Source: VRUE01 sp963702035 | GTDB taxonomy: Bacteria; Actinomycetota; Thermoleophilia; Solirubrobacterales; 70-9 | NCBI GenBank assembly: GCA_963702035.1 | Contig: OY969700.1 | Span: 2,480,001-2,544,000 of the forward strand | Reading direction: 5' to 3' | DNA length: 64,000 nucleotides | In this document: piece after piece, positions 56,495-64,000 of the stretch | Layout: each line of letters starts with the position of its first letter | Position numbering within the stretch: the stretch's first letter is position 1 | Program-made: the position numbers and the translations under genes | Notes under the pieces: model-generated | Told to the model about the DNA's origin: nothing | The model's database searches: none | The model's input: only the letters and a program-made list of their open reading frames with translations

Positions 56495-56498
56495 CGAT

Positions 56499-57302
56499 CT
56501 ATTTGGAACTGGCGTCTACGCGATATCGCGCAAGGTCCTCTGCGCTGACTGAATCCTCCGGCACGAGCCGGTAGTGCTTCTCCGAGCGAATCGCGACCCC
56601 ATCGTCGGTTTCTTCGAAATCGAACAATGCAATCCGATTGTCGCCGATGAACTGTGCGGCCACAGGCCGACAGATCAGCGCGGAGAACTTATCGGCGCAT
56701 AATGCGAAGTCCTGCTCGATTTGGACGATGCTGATTTGGTCGCTTCCACCCTTGGCTTGCACGGGAAAGACGTATTGGGCACCGCTCCGGCCAAGACCTA
56801 TGTAGACCTCATCCGTCTCGACTTGACCGAAGCCAGGCGCGGTCGTTCGGAGATGATTCTGAAGGGAGTAGCAGGTCACACCGGAAAAGATGTCGATCAG
56901 CCGGTTGTAGCGCAACATCGCCAGAAGAGCCTGCTCGTCACTCAGTGCCCACTTCGCGATCACGCCGGGCGTGGAGTCCGGCAGCTTCGTCTCGACCATG
57001 CGCTCGGTTGGCACTATCAACGCTTGTTTGACGGCGACGAATTTGTACTTCGAGCGGCCAGCGGATCGAATGATCCATACGAGCCCTTCGGGGGCTTTTT
57101 CCCGAATCGATTCGGGTAGCGGAACTCGATAGCGAAAGCTGTAGACGACATCGCCGAGGTTCTTGGGGATCTCTATACCGAGCCTCTCGGCGTGATCGAC
57201 AAAATCCTGTCGGTCGAATTCGACCTCCTTGGCCCCCTTCTCAAAGCCCTCCGAAAAGATGCTCTCGATGATCTGGGCGTAACGCGTCGGCCCCTCTGCC
57301 AT
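56499..57302 (-). CDS. Putative type II restriction endonuclease of the C5-methylase system
   Basis: 267 residues. I do not recognise a named family. A likely PD-(D/E)xK-type active site is GQVETDEVYIGLGRSG followed by YVFPVQAKGG, i.e. acidic residue, strand, Q-x-K. Its place between a C5-methyltransferase gene (2 bases upstream) and vsr (4 bases downstream) supports a restriction role. The region has lower GC than the chromosome. Confidence 0.7.
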   Translation of the reverse strand: MAEGPTRYAQIIESIFSEGFEKGAKEVEFDRQDFVDHAERLGIEIPKNLGDVVYSFRYRVPLPESIREKAPEGLVWIIRSAGRSKYKFVAVKQALIVPTERMVETKLPDSTPGVIAKWALSDEQALLAMLRYNRLIDIFSGVTCYSLQNHLRTTAPGFGQVETDEVYIGLGRSGAQYVFPVQAKGGSDQISIVQIEQDFALCADKFSALICRPVAAQFIGDNRIALFDFEETDDGVAIRSEKHYRLVPEDSVSAEDLARYRVDASSK

Positions 57303-57304
57303 TA

Positions 57305-58684
57305 CTATGCCGCGATCTTTTCTCGTCGTGCGATGCGCGTTCGTTGGGCTGGGATTTGATCGCGGCCCACCTCGTAACGTTCCGCCGCCCCGCTCATGGT
57401 CAGATTGAGAAGTCCCACATCGCCGAGCTGCTGCTTAAGTCGCGGTTTTCTGGCCCGGACTCCAAGCGCCTCCACTAGCGATTGGCCGACGGCCCGCCCA
57501 AGCAAGGGAGCGACAGCGTTGCCGATCTGGCGGAATCCATGCCACTTCGTCGCGTGAAGCTGGAACCAGTCGGGAATTGAGTGAAGCCGGGCAGCCTCTC
57601 GAACCGAAATCACCCTGGGCCGTTTGGGATGAATTGGCCGTGGCGAAGTAAAAGCGCCACGCTCGCTTCCGGTACCGGCCCGAAGGGTGTTGCAAAGACC
57701 GGCGGGATGGAGCCGGTAGAAACGGCTTACTGGCTCAGTATCTCCGGGGTCGGTATTAGCAAAACGCCGGATCGAAGTCACGGTGTGGATCGTTCGGGCA
57801 GAACTGGTTAGAAGCCGTGGATCCCAACGCCGCGGATGCGAACAATCGGTGGTATCGGCACCTCGGAGCCCTAATGCATATTGGGAGCTTTTTCGCTCCA
57901 TCCGAGCTATCGCTGAATCCGACAGCTCGATCCGATCTGAGTTCCGGAGAGTCGAATAGCGATCTAAATCCGGAAGGTCGCCAATTGCTTGCCAGACAGT
58001 CGGTCCCGTTGGGAGTCCCTCGTGCTCCTCCGACACCATTGCCCCGGGAACCTTCGACACGGGATTGCTAGACGCCTCCGGATGTCGCGCTTCGACCTGA
58101 TCCTCGCGACTGCCGATCACAATGAGACGTCGTCTGAGCTGCGGAACACCGAAGGCTGCGGTGCTCAGGATTCTGGATGAGGTCAAGTAGCCCGCCGCCT
58201 CGAATTCTTCGGTGAAGCGGTCGAGAATGGCCGAATGGCCGCCAGATGCCATGCCAGGGACGTTCTCCATGACGAAATACCGGGGCCGCAACGCTGAGAC
58301 TAGCCGGAAAAAGTCAAAAACGAGCCGATTCCGCGTGTCGTCGATCAATCGCTTGCCGATGGTCGAGAAGCCTTGGCATGGCGGTCCGCCGACGATCGCG
58401 TCGATCTCCCCGTCCCAATCGGAGCGGCCATGCCGAAGTGCACCACGCTCTGCCGCTTCCCACAAGCGCTCAGGTGCAAGGTCCGAAACATTTGCGCAGA
58501 GAACCTCAGTGTGAGGAAAATTGAACTCATGAACAGCGCAGTGAACTGGGTCGTACTCGACGGCCGTCAGTACATCGAAACCGGCCTGCTCAAGACCTAG
58601 CGAAAGACCTCCCGCACCCGCAAAGAGATCTATTGCAACGGGCCTGCCGCGGTCTGCCTGGCTCCGCGACCCATTCCTAATCAC
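57305..58684 (-). CDS. DNA (cytosine-5-)-methyltransferase
   Basis: 459 residues. C5-methylase motifs: I DLFAGAGGLSLGLEQAGF, IV GGPPCQGFS (catalytic Cys), VI ENVPG, VIII QLRRRLIVIGSR, X QIGNAVAPLLGRAVG. The GTG at 58684 is chosen because it puts motif I about 23 residues from the start; the open frame upstream overlaps a different gene fragment. Protects host DNA from the adjacent endonuclease and creates the need for Vsr. Confidence 0.93.
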   Translation of the reverse strand: MIRNGSRSQADRGRPVAIDLFAGAGGLSLGLEQAGFDVLTAVEYDPVHCAVHEFNFPHTEVLCANVSDLAPERLWEAAERGALRHGRSDWDGEIDAIVGGPPCQGFSTIGKRLIDDTRNRLVFDFFRLVSALRPRYFVMENVPGMASGGHSAILDRFTEEFEAAGYLTSSRILSTAAFGVPQLRRRLIVIGSREDQVEARHPEASSNPVSKVPGAMVSEEHEGLPTGPTVWQAIGDLPDLDRYSTLRNSDRIELSDSAIARMERKSSQYALGLRGADTTDCSHPRRWDPRLLTSSARTIHTVTSIRRFANTDPGDTEPVSRFYRLHPAGLCNTLRAGTGSERGAFTSPRPIHPKRPRVISVREAARLHSIPDWFQLHATKWHGFRQIGNAVAPLLGRAVGQSLVEALGVRARKPRLKQQLGDVGLLNLTMSGAAERYEVGRDQIPAQRTRIARREKIAA

Positions 58685-58725
58685 GCGGCCGAAGGTTAGG
58701 CGCTGGATCGGATGCCTGAAAAGAC

Positions 58726-58941
58726 TCAATGCCAGATGACCATCTCTGTCGCCGCAAGATCGTCGCGCGTTGCTCGCAGCGGCAGGCCGATGTCGCTGGC
58801 GCCGATCCACGCGGTGGCCGCCAGGCCGCCGATCAACATCGCGCCGTCGCCGAGGTCGTCGATCACGGGTTGCAGATGGGGGAGACCCTCGAACAGCAGG
58901 CGGTCGGCGGGCCCGGTGACGTCTATTCGGGAGGTCGGCAT
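58726..58941 (-). pseudogene. Truncated AbiEii-like nucleotidyltransferase
   Basis: Only the first 57 or so residues remain: DRLLFEGLPHLQPVIDDLG, DGAMLIGGLAATAWIGAS, GLPLRATRD, the N-terminus of an AbiEii/nucleotidyltransferase toxin. The expected continuation (DVDLG with the catalytic Asp pair) is missing; after RATRD (about 58770) the sequence changes to DLAATEMVIWH and stops. The break coincides with the edge of the restriction island. The ATG overlaps the stop of the regulator gene, as in AbiE modules. The rest of the gene is not seen elsewhere in the window. Confidence 0.72.
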
Positions 58942-59948
58942 CAGAAGGCGAGGAGTTGTCGCCGGACCTCTTCGGCGGCTTGGCGACCCCGGGTCGGTTG
59001 CTTGTGGAGGTCGACATAGAGCTGGGCGGGGCTGACGAGGCGGAGTTCGGAGACATCCGAGCCGAATTGGGCGACGCCCTCATCGGGCAGATCGAGCACG
59101 ATCCGTCCCGATGCCAGGAAATCCGCAGGGGGCGGGGGCTCGATTTCCTCGAGGTCGATGCGTGCCCACTCTCGAGGGTCCAAGCAGTGGATCACCGCGC
59201 TGGCGGCGGGAAGATGGGGTGCAAGCATCTCCGCCGCAAGCTCTCCGGAGACGACGGCATGGCCGTGGAATCGCTCGACCAGCGCTTCGACCGCCGGCCG
59301 GAAGTCGCCCTTGACCGGAATGGCGGTTCTCTCCCGTGCCAGCGGGCCATTTTCCGCCCATGCATCGAGGAGAGCCCCCGGATCCGCGAGCAGGTAGGAG
59401 TCGTCATCGCGCTCGACGTAGCCGTCGTCCATGAGCCGGTTGAGCACTCGGTGCACGTTCCCGGGGTTCAGCGCCGAGACCCTGGCAAGGTCCGAGAGGC
59501 GCCACTCCCTTTCGTGATCCGCGAGCAGGCTGCGCACCACACGGCTTGCCTTCGGGGCAAACGGCGATGGACCCGGAGGCCTGCTTGGGCGGCTGTCGCC
59601 AGGGCCCGGGGGTGCGAAGTAGACGAGACCTGGCTGCACGATCCGGCCGCGGCCGTGGATATCCAGGTAGCTGAGCCCGAGATCCCGCGCCGCCTGATCG
59701 AGCCCCGGTGGGATTCGCTCGACGATGACCGCTTCGAGGTCCGGGTTGGCATCGACGAGGCGCCTCAGTCCTGATGGATACGGAACTGCCAGGTATGCGG
59801 TGAGAAGCTCGACGTGACGATCGCCCAGCTCGATGCGGAGTCGCGCTTGGCCACCCTTGGTTGGCTGGACGACGACACTCCCGCCCTCGATTTTGGGTGG
59901 GTGCTCAGCCAGCCGCGCCAGCGAGATATTTTGCCGGGAATCGTTCAT
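58941..59948 (-). CDS. AbiEi-like winged-helix antitoxin/regulator
   Basis: 335 residues. A central winged helix-turn-helix (WRLSDLARVSALNPGNVHRVLNRLMDDGYVER) separates an N-terminal endonuclease-like fold (QARLRIELGDRHVELLTAYL) from a C-terminal domain (ELRLVSPAQLYVDLHKQPTRG). This layout with a following nucleotidyltransferase is that of type IV abortive-infection toxin-antitoxin modules. The partner toxin is truncated here, so the antitoxin is an orphan. An 18-bp palindrome overlaps its start codon. Confidence 0.78.
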   Translation of the reverse strand: MNDSRQNISLARLAEHPPKIEGGSVVVQPTKGGQARLRIELGDRHVELLTAYLAVPYPSGLRRLVDANPDLEAVIVERIPPGLDQAARDLGLSYLDIHGRGRIVQPGLVYFAPPGPGDSRPSRPPGPSPFAPKASRVVRSLLADHEREWRLSDLARVSALNPGNVHRVLNRLMDDGYVERDDDSYLLADPGALLDAWAENGPLARERTAIPVKGDFRPAVEALVERFHGHAVVSGELAAEMLAPHLPAASAVIHCLDPREWARIDLEEIEPPPPADFLASGRIVLDLPDEGVAQFGSDVSELRLVSPAQLYVDLHKQPTRGRQAAEEVRRQLLAF

Positions 59949-59985
59949 TTGCCTAGCTAGGCAAAATAGCAGTTCTAGGCAAAAT
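59948..59985 (-). promoter_or_regulatory. Operator of the AbiEi-like gene
   Basis: TTTGCCTAGCTAGGCAAA (59948-59965) is a perfect 18-bp palindrome overlapping the ATG at 59948. A second half-site TAGGCAAAAT recurs 18 bases further on (59976-59985). Inverted repeats bound by the antitoxin are known for AbiE autoregulation. Confidence 0.65.
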
Positions 59986-60017
59986 CAGCCATCGATCTGG
60001 GTTTCGCCACCTGGCGT

Positions 60018-61022
60018 TCAGCCGCGAATGTCGGCCAGCACGTAGTCGAGCAGCTCACGGCCGTGGTCTGAGGCGACCTCGATGTCTTCGGCCGTGATCC
60101 GGGCGCGATGCAGGGACTGCATGCGCAGCACGTCGCCGTCGGTGCGGTTGTTGGGGAAGATGCCGGCGTAGGAGACGCCGAGGCGCTCGAGGTGGTCGGC
60201 CAGCAGGGCCGTCGCCGGGTTCTCCAGCGGTAGGTCGAGGTAGACCGCGTCCAGGCACCGGCGGTGGAAGAGGTGGTGGCGCTCGGCTGCTACCGCGGTC
60301 TCCAGATCGGCGCCTGGCTCATGGGCGGTGATTAGGGCCAGGTTGTGGTCTTCGTCGATCTCCACGTGCAGGCCGGTGCGCTCCGGCATTTGCACATCGG
60401 GCGAAGGGTCGGCGAGGGTGCCGCGTAGTTCGCACAGCTCCAGCGTCTTGCCGATGATCTCGTGGTGGCGCTCGGGGGCGTAGACGTCGCGTTCGTGGCC
60501 GTCGTTGAGCTTGGTGTAGAAGAGCGCTGCCGACTGACGGCGCGGCCGCTGCTCGGCTGCCGCGTCGTTGGAGACCGAGGCTGGGATCCAACCGAGCAGG
60601 AAGCCCGTCTCGTGGGCGCCCAGCTCCAGGTTTGCTCGCTGGCTGTAGGGGTGGGCCGCGGTCGCCTCGCTGTACATCCCCGCCAGGCCACGCTTGGTCG
60701 CCCACTCCATCAGATGCTTCTTGGTCCGCGTGAAGAGGTGCTGCCCGCGCGCCGCCGGCATCGTCACCGCCTGGCCCGAGTGGCCGACGGCGTCGCCTGC
60801 AGCCGCGAGGCTCATGCCCTCGTGGCAGAGCAACTCGCCGTCACCGGACTCGGCGACGAAGGAGACGTAGGTCCCGGCCGCCAGCCGCGCCTCCACCTCG
60901 GCCTCGTCGTAGACCCAGCGCACGTCGTAGGTATCGCCATAGGCAGCCCGGATCGCCTCGCTGAGGACGCTTCCCTCGCCAGCCTTCAGGTACCTGAAAT
61001 TGACCGTGTCCTTGCCCGCCAT
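60018..61022 (-). CDS. GNAT-like acetyltransferase
   Basis: 334 residues. The N-terminal half is a GNAT fold: VNFRYLKAGEGSVLSEAIRAAYG, YVSFVAESGDGELLCHEG, then an acetyl-CoA loop region AARGQHLFTRTKKHLMEWATKRG and YSEATAAHPYSQRANLELGA. The C-terminal half is less clear and may be a second, degenerate GNAT fold (GVSYAGIFPNNRTDGDVLRMQ). ATG at 61022 chosen for the good SD GGGGGAG just upstream. Substrate unknown. Confidence 0.7.
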   Translation of the reverse strand: MAGKDTVNFRYLKAGEGSVLSEAIRAAYGDTYDVRWVYDEAEVEARLAAGTYVSFVAESGDGELLCHEGMSLAAAGDAVGHSGQAVTMPAARGQHLFTRTKKHLMEWATKRGLAGMYSEATAAHPYSQRANLELGAHETGFLLGWIPASVSNDAAAEQRPRRQSAALFYTKLNDGHERDVYAPERHHEIIGKTLELCELRGTLADPSPDVQMPERTGLHVEIDEDHNLALITAHEPGADLETAVAAERHHLFHRRCLDAVYLDLPLENPATALLADHLERLGVSYAGIFPNNRTDGDVLRMQSLHRARITAEDIEVASDHGRELLDYVLADIRG

Positions 61023-61073
61023 GTCGCTCTCCCCCTCTATATTCGGCAGAGGATCGAAATCATTCATCTGCAT

Positions 61074-61146
61074 GCCCGCCTAGCTCAACTGGCAGAGCAC
61101 CGCTCTTGTAAAGCGGAGGTTTCCGGTTCAACCCCGGAGGCGGGCT
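61074..61146 (+). tRNA. tRNA-Thr (anticodon UGU)
   Basis: Complete cloverleaf: acceptor GCCCGCC/GGCGGGC, D stem GCTC/GAGC, anticodon stem CCGCT/AGCGG with loop CTTGTAA (anticodon TGT), T stem TCCGG/CCGGA with loop TTCAACC, discriminator T. No CCA encoded. Reads ACA and probably other ACN codons. It sits between two genes on the opposite strand. Confidence 0.95.
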
Positions 61147-61159
61147 TTACCCCAGCCGT

Positions 61160-62548
61160 TCAGCTGCTTCCGTCGCCCAGCACGCGGGCCTTCTCGGCGG
61201 CAAGCTCCTCGTCGGTGAGGACGCCCTTCTCGTGGAGTTCGCCGAGGCGCTCAAGTCGGCGCAGGCGCGAGTCCTCGTCGTCGACGGGTAGTTCGGTGGT
61301 GGCAGCCGTCGCCGGCCCATCGCCCTCGCTCGGCCGGCGCATCTCCGGCAGGCGCAGCTTCGAGGCTCGCTCGCCCAGGTTGGCGCTCTTGACGGCATCA
61401 ACCATGCGGTCCTTGGCTCCGCCGAAGTAGTCGCCGACCTGGACGTCGGGGAATTCCTCCTCCGACTGGCGGCGCAGCTCGTGGATGCCGAAGGCGACGA
61501 AGCCGGCGAGGATCAGCGTGGTCAGGAAGGTGCGCAGGTTCTGCGTCGGGGCGGAGAGGAAGTAGATGCAAACGAGGATCCCCCAGCCGGTGTAGACGAA
61601 TGGGACGTAGTCGCGCAGGAACGGCGACATGAAGCGGCGGGTGGAACGGGCAGAGCCCGTCGGCGATCCGAGCCAGCCGGCGATGCCGAGCAGGACGCCG
61701 AAGACGATCACCGTCGTCGCGATGCTGATCATCAGCGAGGTGCCGATCGACCAGGTCGCTTCCGCCGCCGGCTTGACGCTTTCGTCGGTGACGAGCTGGT
61801 CGACGACGATCCCACCGGCCACCGAGCGGAAGACGATCACGAGGAAACCGGCGGCGACCAGCCCGATCCCGCAGAACAGCACGGTCACCCAGCGCCCGTC
61901 GCGCGAGAGATATATCGCCAGGCCGAAGGCGATCAGCGTCAGCAGCGAGAGCACCAGCGCCAGGCCCTTGATGCCGACCGCGATGTCCTGTGCGGCCTTG
62001 AGCTGGTTGGAGCGCAGGATCGTGATCTGGCCGGCGTCGGGCGGCAGCTTTTCGGCGAGCTTGCTGCCGATCCCGACCTGACCGGCGAGGTTGGTGACGA
62101 GGCTGCCGAGGTTGAGGGTGACGTTGCCTTCTGCCGTCGAGACCGCTTCCTTCTTGTTTTCGAGCACGGCGAGGAGCTGTTCGTGCGCGGCGCGGTTGGC
62201 GTCCTTCCAGAGTTCTTCGGCGGTCGTGCTCTGCAGCACCTGTTCGGCACCGCCGCCCGCCACCTGGCGCAGCCCGCCCGACACCGGTCCGGCCAGCTGC
62301 TTGGTTTCGCCAGGGAGGATGTCTTCGAGTTCCTGTTCGACGTTAACGTTTTCGTAGAGCTGGTCGATCAGGTACTGGCCGACCGCCGAGCGGACCTTTT
62401 CGTTCTGGATCAGCTTGCCGCTGGTGTCGACCCAGTCGTTCGTGTTGAGCGCCTGGCGCTCGGTCCAGATCGCGAAGACGCTGAGGAACGCCAGCAGCGA
62501 GCCGAGCACCACGAGGGCTTTGACCGTGCGGCGGCGTGCGCGGCTCAT
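61160..62548 (-). CDS. Multi-pass membrane protein with C-terminal SHOCT motif
   Basis: 462 residues. One N-terminal helix (ALVVLGSLLAFLSVFAIW), an extracytoplasmic region of about 160 residues, then four or five helices (GLALVLSLLTLIAFGLAI, VLFCGIGLVAAGFLVIVF and so on). A cytoplasmic tail ends in RLGELHEKGVLTDEELAAEKARVL, a SHOCT oligomerisation motif. Function unknown; the type is common in actinobacteria. It diverges from the dioxygenase gene by 26 bases. Confidence 0.8.
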   Translation of the reverse strand: MSRARRRTVKALVVLGSLLAFLSVFAIWTERQALNTNDWVDTSGKLIQNEKVRSAVGQYLIDQLYENVNVEQELEDILPGETKQLAGPVSGGLRQVAGGGAEQVLQSTTAEELWKDANRAAHEQLLAVLENKKEAVSTAEGNVTLNLGSLVTNLAGQVGIGSKLAEKLPPDAGQITILRSNQLKAAQDIAVGIKGLALVLSLLTLIAFGLAIYLSRDGRWVTVLFCGIGLVAAGFLVIVFRSVAGGIVVDQLVTDESVKPAAEATWSIGTSLMISIATTVIVFGVLLGIAGWLGSPTGSARSTRRFMSPFLRDYVPFVYTGWGILVCIYFLSAPTQNLRTFLTTLILAGFVAFGIHELRRQSEEEFPDVQVGDYFGGAKDRMVDAVKSANLGERASKLRLPEMRRPSEGDGPATAATTELPVDDEDSRLRRLERLGELHEKGVLTDEELAAEKARVLGDGSS

Positions 62549-62574
62549 CGCGGGGGATGCTATACGTGGAAGCC

Positions 62575-63498
62575 GTGAAGTTGGAAGGAATTCACCACAT
62601 CACCGCGATCACCGCCGACGCGCAGAAGAACGTCGACTTCTACGCGGGCGTGCTGGGACTGCGCCTGGTGAAGAAAACGGTCAACCAGGACAGCCCTACC
62701 GTCTACCACCTCTTCTTCGCCGACGAGCGGGGCAGCGCCGGCTCCGACCTCACCTTCTTCGAGTTCCCCGGCGTGCCCGACGGGCGAGCCGGAGCGGGGG
62801 ACGTGCACCGCGTCGTCTGGCGGGTCGCCTCCTATGAGGCGCTCGATTTCTGGGCCGAGCGGCTCGGCGCCCATGGCATCGAGTCCGAGCGGGCCGGAGC
62901 GAGCCTGCGCTTCTCCGACCCCGAGGGGCTCGATCACGAGCTCGCCGTGGTCGACGTCAGCGACGAGCCGCTCAGCGCCGAGCATCCCGAGGTGCCGGCC
63001 GAGATGGCGCTGCAGGGATTCCACGCGGTCTGCGCCTACGCGACCGACCCCGACGCGAGCACTGCCCTGCTCGAAGCGCTCGAGTTCGAGCGCGCCGAGG
63101 GAGGCTGGGAGGCGCGCGGCGAGAAGCGCGGCGGCTTTCACATCTACGACGAGCCCCCGGCGCAGCTCTCGCGGCAGGGCGCCGGCAGCGTCCACCACGT
63201 CGCCTGGGCCTCGCGCATGGACGACCACCAGGCCTGGCGCGAGCGGGCGATCTCGGCCGGTGCGCAGCCGACCCCGGTGATCGACCGCTTCTACTTCCGC
63301 TCGATCTACTTCCGCGAGCCGAGCGGGGTCCTCTTCGAGATCGCGACGCTGGGCCCCGGCTTCACGGTCGACGAGCCGCTCGAGCATCTCGGCGAGAAGC
63401 TCTCGCTGCCGCCCGACTACGAGCACCTGCGGGCCGAGGTCGAACCGAACCTGCGCCCGGTCGTCAATCCGCGCGTGGCCGAGCGCAAGCCCGGGTGA
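62575..63498 (+). CDS. Ring-cleaving dioxygenase of the glyoxalase (VOC) superfamily
   Basis: 307 residues, two tandem VOC modules. Metal ligands are suggested by GIHHITAIT at the start, HHVAWASR in the second module and the Glu in GVLFEIATLG. This layout matches LinE/MhqO-type hydroquinone or extradiol ring-cleavage enzymes. GTG at 62575 selected because the first conserved strand follows at once; an ATG at 62557 is possible. The stop overlaps the next start (GTGA), where a maleylacetate reductase begins, consistent with a hydroquinone-type degradation pair. Confidence 0.85.
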   Translation: MKLEGIHHITAITADAQKNVDFYAGVLGLRLVKKTVNQDSPTVYHLFFADERGSAGSDLTFFEFPGVPDGRAGAGDVHRVVWRVASYEALDFWAERLGAHGIESERAGASLRFSDPEGLDHELAVVDVSDEPLSAEHPEVPAEMALQGFHAVCAYATDPDASTALLEALEFERAEGGWEARGEKRGGFHIYDEPPAQLSRQGAGSVHHVAWASRMDDHQAWRERAISAGAQPTPVIDRFYFRSIYFREPSGVLFEIATLGPGFTVDEPLEHLGEKLSLPPDYEHLRAEVEPNLRPVVNPRVAERKPG

Positions 63499-64000
63499 AC
63501 GAAAGCTTCGTCTGGAGGGACGCCGGACGGGTCGTCGTCTTCCGCCACAACGGCGTCGGGCAGGCGGCGCAGCTCCTCCACGAGCACGGCTTCGCCGACT
63601 TCGAGTTGCTGACCACGCCGCGCGCTCTGCCGGGTGCGCCTGAGCTGGAGGCGGCCGCCAAAGCCGTCCACGCGATCCCGGCCGGGCAGGTGCCCGAGGC
63701 CGCCGCGGCGCTGCTCGACCGCGCTCGGGCACCGCGGCTCGTCGCCCTCGGCGGCGGCCGCACGATCGACACGGCTAAGGCCGTCGCCGCGGTCAGCGGC
63801 GCCCGGGTCGCGGCGGTCCCGACGACGCTCTCGGGCGCGGAGATGACCGGCATCCACCGCCTGCCCGCCGGTGCCGAGGCGCGGGTGCGGGCGATGGTGC
63901 GGCCCGAGCTGGCGATCGCCGACCCGCGGGCGATGACGAGCCAGCCCGAGGGAGCGCTCCGCGCCAGCGCGATGAACGCCCTGGCCCACGGCGCCGACTC
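63495..64000 (+). CDS. Maleylacetate reductase / iron-containing alcohol dehydrogenase-like, 3' end outside the window
   Basis: 168 residues visible. The N-terminal dinucleotide domain shows LVALGGGRTIDTAKAVAAV and AVPTTLSGAEMTGIHRL, a signature close to maleylacetate reductases, which convert the ring-cleavage product to 3-oxoadipate. The GTG start overlaps the dioxygenase stop. The frame runs off the window edge, so the metal-binding half is not seen. Confidence 0.82.
   Translation, partial: MNESFVWRDAGRVVVFRHNGVGQAAQLLHEHGFADFELLTTPRALPGAPELEAAAKAVHAIPAGQVPEAAAALLDRARAPRLVALGGGRTIDTAKAVAAVSGARVAAVPTTLSGAEMTGIHRLPAGAEARVRAMVRPELAIADPRAMTSQPEGALRASAMNALAHGAD

Noticed and set aside
57305..59083. 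A 592-residue methyltransferase with a long Arg/Pro-rich N-terminus
   Set aside because: The extra N-terminal part is out-of-frame sequence of the truncated nucleotidyltransferase and the AbiEi-like gene. The GTG at 58684 gives a normal C5-methylase.

Overview
The window is about 64 kb of very GC-rich, densely coding chromosomal DNA. The gene content suggests a high-GC actinobacterium, most plausibly of the class Thermoleophilia (Solirubrobacterales-like). The pointers are a DisA-CarD-IspD cluster, actinobacterial-style FtsH-FolP-FolB-FolK order, VapBC-type modules, many start codons that seem leaderless, and a SigH-like sigma factor without other sporulation genes. The lineage call is inference; no rRNA is present.

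Layout. 1-12.4 kb: end of a cytochrome P450, a metallophosphoesterase, a frameshifted type III glutamine synthetase, a bifunctional 3-hydroxyacyl-CoA dehydrogenase/enoyl-CoA hydratase, a sirtuin, an ammonium transporter, a LysR regulator, a universal stress protein and a HAD phosphatase. 12.5-18.8 kb: a three-domain cell-wall hydrolase-like protein, a nucleoside phosphorylase-like protein, a PII protein lacking Tyr51 and a MerR-adenylate cyclase fusion. 18.8-22.1 kb: three toxin-antitoxin modules in a row (DUF433/DUF5615, VapBC, HipBA). 22.2-32.5 kb: a housekeeping block (tilS, hpt, ftsH, folP-folB-folK, coaX, dus, greA, lysS). 32.6-49.2 kb: clpC, an aldo/keto reductase, a frameshifted MFS pump, disA-carD-ispD, a DUF389 operon, a PHP phosphatase, ispF, an acyl-CoA synthetase, cysS, rlmB and a SigH-like sigma factor. 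49.3-54 kb: a Fic protein and two beta-propeller proteins beside a saccharopine-dehydrogenase-like gene. 54-60 kb: accessory DNA with an IS1380-type element and a C5-methyltransferase/endonuclease/Vsr restriction island whose edge truncates an AbiEii-like nucleotidyltransferase. 60-64 kb: a GNAT-like protein, tRNA-Thr(UGU), a SHOCT membrane protein, a ring-cleaving dioxygenase and the start of a maleylacetate reductase.

The most unusual signal is not a gene. The window holds at least two families of long palindromic elements (about 110 and 145 bp). Within a family the inner core is conserved, while the outer arms differ from copy to copy yet pair almost perfectly inside each copy. They sit mostly at gene 3' ends. 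A related-looking 108-bp palindrome lies inside cysS in frame (36 codons), a shorter one lies inside ispD, and a shrunken inverted copy supplies the C-terminus of rlmB. Coding DNA flanking these elements has a visibly different codon choice.

Three probable single-base frameshifts (glutamine synthetase, MFS pump, saccharopine-dehydrogenase-like gene) may be assembly errors or true decay. Two adjacent genes (carD, ispD) lack a normal start codon. No gene-free stretch exceeds 300 bases.
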